Below the pieces are notes generated by a model, which was given only the letters and a program-made list of their open reading frames with translations, did not search any database and was not told where the DNA came from. The translations under genes and the position numbers were made by a program. From Planctomycetota bacterium (GTDB lineage: Bacteria > Planctomycetota > Planctomycetia > Pirellulales > UBA1268), in contig JAQBZA010000263.1 in NCBI GenBank assembly GCA_027622795.1, forward strand, positions 1 to 5,199: a stretch of DNA of 5,199 nt, given 5' to 3'. Below, piece after piece: positions 1 through 5,199 of the stretch (positions are counted from its first letter, which is position 1; every line of letters begins with the position of its first letter).

Positions 1-495
1 CCAGGCCCAGTGATCGAGCCGCTGATCACGGTCGGTCTCCCGCGCGACGCGATCGGCCTCGGTCTCGGGCCAGTCGGCACCGGCGTCGATCCAGCGGCTG
101 AGGACGGCGATCTCCTGTGCCGAGAGCGGCTCCTCGGGGGGCATCGCCTGTTCAGGATCGCGGTGGGTGATTCGTTTGACGAGTTCGCTCTCAGCCGCAT
201 TTCCCGCCAGGATCACCGGGCCGAAATCGCCTCCCTTCATGGCACGATGCCGCACGTCGAGCCGCAGGCCACTCTCCTGTGTTTCGGGACCGTGGCAGTC
301 ACCGCACTTGGCGATGAGGAGTGGACGAATATCAGCCTCGAACCCGATTGCCGAGGCGTTGGCCTCGCTCCCAACGGCAACGGCGCGCGTGAACATGCCC
401 CCTCCAAGCATCCCGATCAAGACCGGCGTTGCCGCGAACGCTGGCAGAGAAATGAATCGGACGTTGGAAAAACGGAGCGAATGGCGGGAATCCAT
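1..495 (-). CDS. Planctomycete cytochrome c domain (PSD1-type) protein, N-terminal part
   Basis: This frame starts at ATG 495-493 and stays open for 165 codons to the left edge, so only the N-terminus is present. Residues 1-9 are basic and about 14-34 hydrophobic, fitting an export signal. Residues about 52-142 form a planctomycete cytochrome c domain (PSCyt1 family): the lead-in FEADIRPLL, the haem-attachment motif CGDCH at 64-68, then GLRLD (76-80), and EQAMPPE (115-121), where Met118 is the likely distal haem ligand. The domain ends in LSRWIDAGADWP. The last visible residues, DHWAW, match the junction that in this family leads into the DUF1549 and DUF1553 domains; those would lie outside the window, in proteins usually of 700-1100 residues. 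Such proteins are exported and very numerous in planctomycetes. Their biochemical role is not settled; links to polysaccharide breakdown are proposed from genome context. The family call is firm, the full domain layout is inferred. Confidence 0.93.
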   Translation of the reverse strand, partial: MDSRHSLRFSNVRFISLPAFAATPVLIGMLGGGMFTRAVAVGSEANASAIGFEADIRPLLIAKCGDCHGPETQESGLRLDVRHRAMKGGDFGPVILAGNAAESELVKRITHRDPEQAMPPEEPLSAQEIAVLSRWIDAGADWPETEADRVARETDRDQRLDHWAW

Positions 496-502
496 GGTTA
501 CC

Positions 503-508
503 CCTCCT
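503..508 (-). promoter_or_regulatory. Ribosome binding site for the cytochrome-domain gene
   Basis: On the minus strand this reads AGGAGG, a perfect Shine-Dalgarno core, with 7 bases before the ATG at 495. It fixes the start of the leftmost gene and excludes the longer overlapping frames here. Confidence 0.8.
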
Positions 509-649
509 GAGCATCCGTATCGGAAACAGTGCGGTGGCAGATATGATTGACCATCAGATTGTAATAGGGTGCCCAGCCGGCACGATATCGAAAGGCGTTC
601 ACGCTTTAACGTTTTTGATGAAAAAGCCGTCCATGATCGTCACATCCCC

Positions 650-655
650 AAGGAG
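650..655 (+). promoter_or_regulatory. Ribosome binding site deciding the PqaA-like start
   Basis: AAGGAG lies 9 bases before ATG 665-667. A GTG immediately before it (662-664) is in frame and could also be used. The site favours 665 over the in-frame GTG at 569, which would put 32 charged residues ahead of the export signal. Confidence 0.7.
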
Positions 656-664
656 CCGTGTGTG

Positions 665-2041
665 ATGGCTGAATTCCCGATCGAGGGTCAGTTGCTTTGT
701 CGGCGGCGGTTTGTCAACGGATGCACGGCCACCATGGCTCTGGCGGCAATGGAGCAAGCCGGTGTGGTGACCGCCGCCACGGCTCCCACCACACCCGACA
801 TTCTGGCTGCCTACGTAACCACTCGGGATCCAGCCACGGCGGTCAAGACGGTTGGTCACGGCGAGGCATTCGGTGGCCGCTGGCGCACCTGTCGGCTCAC
901 GAGTCAGATGTGGAAGGGAACAGCCTGGACCCATGAATTGTCGATGTTCCTGCCCGACAAGGTGCGGTCCGCCGGTCGAATGATGTTGTGGATCGATGGT
1001 GGCGGTGAAAAAAGTGTGCCGGGAGACTCAGTCACCCTGCCGACAAAAGCTGTGGGAATGATTGCAGCAGTTGCCAATGCTGCGGGATTGCCGGTCGCGG
1101 TGGTGCGGCAGGTTCCGTTTCAGCCGATGTTCGGTGACCTCCGCGAAGACGGCTTGATCGCTCACACGTTCGTCGAATTTACGAAGACCGGAGATCCGAC
1201 ATGGCCGCTGCTTCTGCCGATGGTGAAGTCGGCTGTCGAGGCAATGACGGCGGCATCGGTACAGGCCCACCAGCATTGGGATGCACCCGTCGAAGAATTC
1301 GTCGTGACCGGTGCCAGCAAGCGGGGCTGGACCACCTGGCTCTCGGCGGCTGTTGATGACCGCGTTAAGGGGATCGTGCCGATGGTCATCGATATGCTGT
1401 CGTTGGGTGAGCATCTGAAGTTGCAGATCGACAGCTTCGGGAAGATGTCGGAACAACTCGCCGACTACACGTCGCGGGGAATCGAAGCACTTTTCGCCAC
1501 TCCACGGGGCCAAGAGCTTGCGGAAATCGTCGATCCCTATAGCTACCGCGATCGCTACACGATGCCGAAGGTCATCGCCTTGGGAACCAACGATCCCTAC
1601 TGGCCGCTGGAGGCATGCAACCTTTACTACGACGGCCTGCCCGGACCGCGGTGGCTCTCGTACTGTCCGAATGCAGGACATTGGCTGCCCGTATTCCGCG
1701 TCGCGGCGGTGGTTGCCGCCATGGGGAGGCATGTCGCGGAGATCGAGCCGCTGCCCCAGGTGGACTGGCGATTTGACAACCACGCTCAAGGGGCCGACTG
1801 CGCGGTGGACTTTGATGTCGAGCCTCGTCGGGCAACCCTGTGGACAGCCTCATCGAAGACCCGCGACTTCCGAAGGGCCGTATGGGTTTCCCAGCCGGTT
1901 CCCGTCGACGGGGGCTCGTGTCGGATATCGCTCCCGCCGGTTGGCGGTGGTTTTTCGGCCGGGTTTGTTGAACTTGAATTCGATCGAGATCCTCTACCAC
2001 TGATGCTGACCAGCGGGATCAACGTGCTGCAGGGATCATGA
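665..2041 (+). CDS. PhoPQ-activated pathogenicity-related (PqaA-like) exported alpha/beta hydrolase
   Basis: A 458-residue protein of the PhoPQ-activated pathogenicity-related family (PF10142), close to full family length. Residues 12-40 look like an export signal: CRRRFV at 12-17 resembles a twin-arginine motif, followed by an Ala-rich stretch ending VTAATA. The mature part opens with TPDILAAYV and shows family landmarks: RLTSQMW at 77-83, FLPDKV (95-100), LREDGLIAHTF (159-169), TGDPTWPLLLPMVKSA (175-190). The nucleophile motif GASKRGWTTW gives Ser218, LGTNDPYW gives Asp310 and CPNAGH gives His339, so the Ser-Asp-His triad looks complete. Residues from about 365 form a C-terminal beta-rich region. 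The family is named after Salmonella PqaA, a PhoP/PhoQ-regulated protein linked to antimicrobial peptide resistance; the substrate is unknown. In a planctomycete the name says nothing about virulence. It appears monocistronic, between a divergent and a converging gene. The family call is strong; the physiological role is open. Confidence 0.93.
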   Translation: MAEFPIEGQLLCRRRFVNGCTATMALAAMEQAGVVTAATAPTTPDILAAYVTTRDPATAVKTVGHGEAFGGRWRTCRLTSQMWKGTAWTHELSMFLPDKVRSAGRMMLWIDGGGEKSVPGDSVTLPTKAVGMIAAVANAAGLPVAVVRQVPFQPMFGDLREDGLIAHTFVEFTKTGDPTWPLLLPMVKSAVEAMTAASVQAHQHWDAPVEEFVVTGASKRGWTTWLSAAVDDRVKGIVPMVIDMLSLGEHLKLQIDSFGKMSEQLADYTSRGIEALFATPRGQELAEIVDPYSYRDRYTMPKVIALGTNDPYWPLEACNLYYDGLPGPRWLSYCPNAGHWLPVFRVAAVVAAMGRHVAEIEPLPQVDWRFDNHAQGADCAVDFDVEPRRATLWTASSKTRDFRRAVWVSQPVPVDGGSCRISLPPVGGGFSAGFVELEFDRDPLPLMLTSGINVLQGS

Positions 2042-2054
2042 GCCTTTCGGGCTC
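2040..2054. terminator. Weak hairpin between converging genes
   Basis: GAGCC and GGCTC can pair around a five-base loop, starting inside the PqaA-like stop codon. The position between two converging genes 44 bases apart suits a bidirectional terminator. The stem is only 5 bp and no T-run follows on either strand, so this is a tentative call. Confidence 0.25.
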
Positions 2055-2085
2055 GCTTGCATCAGCCGATAGCGCACAAGGGTCG

Positions 2086-2892
2086 TTAGGACTCTGCGAT
2101 CACCGGGTTCGTGAGTGCGCCGATGCCTTCGATTTCTACGGTGACGCTGTCGCCGGGCTGGAGAAAGAGCGGTGGGGTGCGGGCGACACCCACGCCATGG
2201 GGCGTGCCGGTGAGAATAACCGTGCCCGGGTTCAGGATCATGCTAGCCGACAGAAACTCGATCAGTGCCGGTACGTCAAAGATCATGTCGTTGGTGTTCC
2301 AGTCCTGCATCGTCTCGCCGTTGAGAATCGTTCGAATGGCGAGGGTATTGGGATCAGGTATTTCGTCGGTGGTGACCAGTGCCGGACCGAGTGGACAGAA
2401 CGTGGCGAACGTCTTGCCACGACACCACTGCCCTCCCCCGCCCCTCTTCTGCCAATCGCGGGCTGAGACGTCATTAGCGCAGGTGTAGCCGAGCACGTAT
2501 TGGAGCGCATCGGCTCGGGCCACGTTGTGGCAACGCCTGCCGATCACGACGGCCAGTTCACACTCGTAGTCGACTTCATCGCTGCGGAGTTGACGGGGCA
2601 GCACGATCGGGTCACCAGGGTTTTGCAGCGCCCCCGAGTTTTTCAAGAAGAGGACTGGGTGGGCTGGTGGTTCCGCACCTGTTTCGGCAGCGTGCTGCCT
2701 GTAGTTGAGGCCCACGCAGAGAATGTCGCGGGGTTCGAGCGGAGCGAGCATCTTCTCGACCGAGGCGAGGATGCCGGTGTCGTGCAAGCGGGCGGCGTCA
2801 AACAGGTTGCCTTCCAGCAGCGTGGTGTGGCCGCCATCATGGAGTTGGCCGAGGTGTTCCTGGCCGGCGGAGAGAAAACGAATGATTTTCAT
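2086..2892 (-). CDS. Fumarylacetoacetate hydrolase (FAH) family protein
   Basis: A complete 268-residue cytoplasmic enzyme of the FAH superfamily (PF01557), normal length for the bacterial two-domain type. The small N-terminal domain (about 1-55) begins MKIIRF as in relatives, supporting ATG 2892 although no Shine-Dalgarno is visible upstream. The catalytic domain has GLNYRQHAAE (61-70; His67 and Glu70 match catalytic positions), DYECELAVVIGR (108-119; Glu110 and Glu112 as metal ligands), NDVSARDWQ (140-148; Asp141 as third ligand), RGKTFATFCPLGPALV (158-173), LTGTPHGVG (227-235) and LQPGDSVTVEIEGIG (244-258). Members need Mg2+ or a similar metal and hydrolyse, isomerise, hydrate or decarboxylate keto acids; annotated names include ureidoglycolate lyase, HHDD isomerase and diketo-deoxy sugar acid hydrolase. 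Motifs do not separate these. One oddity is Ala163 where many relatives have Asp (GKxFDxF). It is divergent from a carboxylate transporter, so a role in breaking down an imported acid is inferred. Confidence 0.93.
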   Translation of the reverse strand: MKIIRFLSAGQEHLGQLHDGGHTTLLEGNLFDAARLHDTGILASVEKMLAPLEPRDILCVGLNYRQHAAETGAEPPAHPVLFLKNSGALQNPGDPIVLPRQLRSDEVDYECELAVVIGRRCHNVARADALQYVLGYTCANDVSARDWQKRGGGGQWCRGKTFATFCPLGPALVTTDEIPDPNTLAIRTILNGETMQDWNTNDMIFDVPALIEFLSASMILNPGTVILTGTPHGVGVARTPPLFLQPGDSVTVEIEGIGALTNPVIAES

Positions 2893-3040
2893 TAACGTGC
2901 AGTCGCGGGAGACTTCGCCATGGGAAAACCGCCAGCCGTCGGCTCAAGGTGAACATGCCCAAACAGACAAGCCGGCCATATCAAACCCTCAACGTAACTC
3001 GCCGTTCAGGAGTCATGCAACCTAATACACGCCGGTTTGC
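2893..3040. promoter_or_regulatory. Divergent intergenic region between FAH and transporter genes
   Basis: These 148 bases must hold the start signals of both the FAH gene and the transporter operon. No good -35/-10 pair was found on either strand. An 11-base palindrome, AGCCG-T-CGGCT, lies at 2934-2944 about 42 bases upstream of the FAH start and is a possible operator, though GC palindromes of this size arise by chance. An AGGAG at 3008-3012 is the only clear Shine-Dalgarno-like sequence, but it is 28 bases from the transporter ATG at 3041. Confidence 0.4.
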
Positions 3041-3050
3041 ATGGTCATGA
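3015..3050 (+). CDS. Possible 11-codon leader ORF before the transporter gene
   Basis: ATG at 3015-3017 opens an 11-residue frame (MQPNTRRFAWS) ending in TGA at 3048-3050. That stop overlaps the ATG at 3047-3049, the third codon of the transporter frame, in an ATGA arrangement typical of translational coupling. AGGAG sits only 2 bases before the leader ATG, closer than the usual 5-9. Nothing in the peptide suggests an amino acid sensor. It may be chance. Confidence 0.15.
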   Translation: MQPNTRRFAWS

Positions 3051-4468
3051 GTCCGTGCGGTACGGTGTTTATCGAGCGCCCACGAATGAGTCAGCCTGTG
3101 CCCTTCTCTGTCGAGCGACCGCGGCATGCAGAACAGTTGGCACGGCCACGATGGCGGTGGCTGGCGGTGTGGCTCTTGTTTTCGAGTGTCTGTGCCGGCT
3201 GTTCATCACGATCCGAATTTCCCGCGCAGCCAATCGTGCTCGTCTGTCCGTGGTCACCAGGGGGTGGTACAGATCGAGTATCGCGGCAGATTGCCACCCA
3301 ACTTGAGCGGGTGATCGGTGTTCCAGTCAACGTGGTCAATGCGACCGGAGGGGGGGGCGTGACTGGCCACACCCGGGGAGCTCTGGCCCGACCAGACGGC
3401 TACACCCTCACGACGGCAACTGTCGAACTCAACATGCTTCACTGGCGGGGTTTGACGGGCCTCACCTATCGCGATTTTCAACCATTGCTGCTGTTCAATG
3501 AGGACGATGCGGCAATCTTCGTTCGTGCGGACTCCCCGTGGCGATCGATTGGTGACGTGGAGGCCGCCTTCCGCAATCAGCCCGGACTCTTCCGTGCCAG
3601 TGGCAGTGCACGGGGGAGCATCTGGCACATCGCCCTCGCCGGCTGGCTGCTTGAGCAAAATCTGTCGGCTGATGCCATCATCTGGGTTTCGATCAATGGC
3701 TCCGGACCGTCGCTGCAGGAACTGCTTGCCGGCGGGGTCGACCTGATCTGCTGCTCGATCCCTGAGGCCCGCAGTCTGCTCGAGGGCGGGGAGATTCGCT
3801 GCCTGGGAGTGATGGCCGAAACCCGCCATCCTCAGGCACCCGATGTGCCAACCTTCCGCGAGGCGGGTAGCAACTGGACGATGGGGGGCTGGCGCGGCCT
3901 TGTCATCCCGCGAGGAGTGCCAAAGGACCGCGTGACGGTGATCCGTGACGCACTGGTTGAGGTCGTGCACAGCGATGAATTTGCGGAGTTCATGACGCAC
4001 GCGGGTTTCAATCTCACGATCGGCATGCCCGCCGAGTTTGCCGCTTTGCTGGCCGATGCCGACGAACGTTTCGGGCAGATCTTTGCCACGGCGGCGATCG
4101 ATGAAGTGAGCCAGTCTCCCGTGGGCCCATATGCCTTCCCGCTCGTGCTCTTCGGTGTCGGCTCGATGATTGGCCTTTGGCTGGCTGCTCGCGGGCAGCT
4201 TGGGCTGCAGCCGGACGCCGTGCGGCTGTCGCCGTGGGCGATGAAGCGACTTGCGGTTGTTCCGCTCGCCGGACTCATTTTCATGCTCACAGCCGAGAGG
4301 GTGGGCTTCCTGCTGGCTGCCATGACGTTGCTCCTGGGCCTGCTTCTTGCCGCCTCGGTGCGGCTGCGAACGGCAGCGGCCTTGACGCTGGTCCTGGTGC
4401 CGTTGGTGTATCACATCTTCGCGGTGCAGTTGGGTGTACCGCTGCCCCGCGGCTGGCTGGGGTGGTGA
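3041..4468 (+). CDS. Fused TTT solute-binding protein (Bug/TctC) and TctB membrane subunit
   Basis: A 475-residue protein combining two subunits of a tripartite tricarboxylate transporter. Residues 35-54 are a basic then hydrophobic signal (WRWLAVWLLFSSVCAGC) ending in a lipobox-like AGC with Cys54. Residues about 63-350 are a Bug/TctC solute-binding domain: PWSPGGGTD (70-78), NATGGGGVTG (100-109), RPDGYTL (117-123), ASGSARGSIWH (186-196), SGPSLQELLAGGVDLI (221-236), PDVPTFREAG (267-276). Residues about 361-475 match TctB (DUF1468 family): GPYAFP at 362-367, four hydrophobic segments near 366-383, 403-418, 421-439 and 445-463, and the closing motif LGVPLPRGWL (464-473). The usual first TctB helix before GPxxFP is absent. 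Positive residues in the 384-403 and 441-443 loops fit a cytoplasmic side, putting the binding domain in the periplasm. Start is uncertain: ATG 3041, 3047 or 3086 are all in frame and none has a good ribosome binding site. Separate TctC and TctB are the norm. The ligand, presumably a carboxylate, is unknown. Confidence 0.9.
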   Translation: MVMSPCGTVFIERPRMSQPVPFSVERPRHAEQLARPRWRWLAVWLLFSSVCAGCSSRSEFPAQPIVLVCPWSPGGGTDRVSRQIATQLERVIGVPVNVVNATGGGGVTGHTRGALARPDGYTLTTATVELNMLHWRGLTGLTYRDFQPLLLFNEDDAAIFVRADSPWRSIGDVEAAFRNQPGLFRASGSARGSIWHIALAGWLLEQNLSADAIIWVSINGSGPSLQELLAGGVDLICCSIPEARSLLEGGEIRCLGVMAETRHPQAPDVPTFREAGSNWTMGGWRGLVIPRGVPKDRVTVIRDALVEVVHSDEFAEFMTHAGFNLTIGMPAEFAALLADADERFGQIFATAAIDEVSQSPVGPYAFPLVLFGVGSMIGLWLAARGQLGLQPDAVRLSPWAMKRLAVVPLAGLIFMLTAERVGFLLAAMTLLLGLLLAASVRLRTAAALTLVLVPLVYHIFAVQLGVPLPRGWLGW

Positions 4469-4469
4469 G

Positions 4470-5199
4470 ATGACAGAGGCCTTTCTCGCGGCAGCTGCCG
4501 AGGTCTTCGGCCGGCTCGATGTCTGGCTGATCGTGGTGGCGGCGGCGATGTACGGAGTGTTCGTGGGGGCCGTCCCGGGGCTGACCGCAACCATGGCGGT
4601 GGCACTCTTCGTGCCGATGGCTGCGTGGCTTGATCCGGTAGCAGCGATCGCCGCGATCGTCTCGATGGTCGCCTGCGCGATCTTCGCCGGTGATATTCCC
4701 ACAGCGCTTCTGCGGATTCCGGGTACGCCAGCGTCGGCGGCCTATGCCGATGAGGCCTATGCGTTTGTCCGCCGGGGTGAGGCCGACCTGCCGCTGGGTG
4801 TCTCACTGGTGTGCAGCGTGGCCGGCGGCATCTTCGGGGGCGTCGTGCTAATGCTCCTTGGTGGACCGCTGGCCCGCGTGGCGACCCTCTTTTCCGTCGC
4901 TGAGTCATTCTGGCTTACGGTGCTTGGGCTCACCTCGGCGGTATTCGTTTCACCCGGCCCGACCGCGAAGGCAATCGTGGCGTTGACGCTGGGGCTGCTC
5001 CTCTCGACTGTGGGGCTCAGCGCCGTCCATGTCGAAGCTCGCTTCACGTTCGGTCAGCCCGAACTCTACCAAGGCATCTCGTTCATTCCCGCGATGATCG
5101 GCCTGTTCGGCTTGTCGGAGGTCCTCCGCAATCTGCTTGCCGGAGACGCGGGAGAACAAGCTCCACAAGCCATCCAAGAGCCTTTCCTGGCCGGCATCC
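4470..5199 (+). CDS. tctA: TTT large permease subunit TctA, N-terminal half
   Basis: ATG 4470 lies one base after the fusion gene's stop, with a G-rich stretch (GGGGTGG, 4459-4465) as likely ribosome binding site, so translation is probably coupled. The frame is open to the right edge: 243 residues of a protein usually near 500. It is an inner-membrane permease that moves the carboxylate, probably driven by an ion gradient. TctA signatures are clear: FVGAVPGLTATMAVALFVPM (31-50), IPTALLRIPGTPASAAYADE (76-95), VRRGEADLPLGVSL (100-113), and ARFTFGQPELYQGISFIPAM followed by IGLFGLSEVL (190-219). Hydrophobic segments alternate with short loops; residues after 224 are the start of the hydrophilic central loop. 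Two family positions differ: AGD (73-75) where many members have GGS, and Arg82 where LLNIPG is common. The substrate cannot be told. The family assignment is firm. Confidence 0.94.
   Translation, partial: MTEAFLAAAAEVFGRLDVWLIVVAAAMYGVFVGAVPGLTATMAVALFVPMAAWLDPVAAIAAIVSMVACAIFAGDIPTALLRIPGTPASAAYADEAYAFVRRGEADLPLGVSLVCSVAGGIFGGVVLMLLGGPLARVATLFSVAESFWLTVLGLTSAVFVSPGPTAKAIVALTLGLLLSTVGLSAVHVEARFTFGQPELYQGISFIPAMIGLFGLSEVLRNLLAGDAGEQAPQAIQEPFLAGI

Larger units (their letters stand above)
496..664. other. Divergent intergenic region
   Basis: These 169 bases separate two genes read outward. Promoters for both must lie here or nearby. A TTGACC at 547-552 resembles a plus-strand -35 box, but no convincing -10 box follows at 16-18 bases. 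No clear operator-like inverted repeat was seen. The plus-strand frame is open back to a GTG at 569, but that stretch reads as charged, low-hydrophobicity sequence without family similarity and is taken as non-coding leader. Confidence 0.5.

Noticed and set aside
10..510. 166-residue plus-strand open frame at the left edge
   Set aside because: The minus strand here encodes a clear cytochrome c domain with CGDCH and a perfect ribosome binding site; the plus frame has no family features.
547..567. Possible sigma-70 promoter with TTGACC and TAATAG
   Set aside because: The two boxes are only about 9-10 bases apart, far less than the usual 16-18, so they cannot form one promoter.
569..664. Upstream GTG start extending the PqaA-like protein by 32 residues
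   Set aside because: The extension is highly charged, would bury the export signal, and a ribosome binding site is properly spaced before ATG 665.
1028..1789. 253-residue minus-strand open frame inside the PqaA-like gene
   Set aside because: Antisense to a protein with a complete catalytic triad and family motifs; the composition is shadow-like and no ribosome binding site supports it.
4100..4130. Frameshift or deletion at the TctC-TctB junction as the cause of the missing first TctB helix
   Set aside because: The frame passes through the junction without a stop, no alternative frame encodes a hydrophobic helix there, and the downstream topology is consistent. An ancestral deletion cannot be excluded, but nothing shows recent damage.
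3254..4702. Long 482-residue open frame on the minus strand opposite the transporter genes
   Set aside because: Its product is rich in Gln, His, Arg and Ala with no recognisable motif, and it lies antisense to well-matched TctC-TctB and TctA domains. It is a codon-bias shadow.

Overview
The window looks like a chromosomal segment of a planctomycete (phylum Planctomycetota, probably a Pirellulales-type lineage). Three things point there. The left edge carries the start of a gene for the cytochrome-c-domain 'PSD1' protein family that is greatly expanded in that phylum. It sits among a PqaA-type secreted hydrolase and a tripartite tricarboxylate transporter (TTT). Base composition is moderately GC-rich, with long antisense shadow frames. 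The assignment is inferred from gene content, not from a marker gene.

Layout, left to right. (1) 1-495, minus strand: N-terminal 165 residues of a planctomycete cytochrome c domain protein, running off the left edge. (2) 496-664: divergent intergenic region with a good ribosome binding site on each side. (3) 665-2041, plus: complete PhoPQ-activated pathogenicity-related (PqaA-like) alpha/beta hydrolase with an intact Ser-Asp-His triad and an export signal. (4) 2042-2085: short gap between converging genes with a weak hairpin. (5) 2086-2892, minus: complete fumarylacetoacetate hydrolase (FAH) family enzyme with intact metal ligands. (6) 2893-3040: divergent intergenic region. (7) 3041-4468, plus: one continuous protein joining a Bug/TctC-type periplasmic solute-binding domain to the membrane subunit TctB. 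(8) 4470-5199, plus: first 243 residues of TctA, the large permease subunit, cut by the right edge and starting one base after the fusion gene's stop.

Genes 7 and 8 form one transport operon: the binding domain captures a carboxylate in the periplasm and passes it to TctA, with TctB as the small membrane partner. The divergent FAH enzyme is a plausible intracellular consumer of the imported acid or a breakdown product, but the substrate cannot be read from the sequence. The PqaA-like and cytochrome-domain genes are separate transcription units with no evident link to the transporter.

The most notable feature is the TctC-TctB fusion. The TctB part lacks its usual first membrane helix, and the N-terminal export signal of the binding domain stands where that helix would be. 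The binding domain is thus effectively inserted in the first periplasmic loop of TctB. No RNA genes, CRISPR arrays, insertion sequences or integrase-linked repeats were seen.
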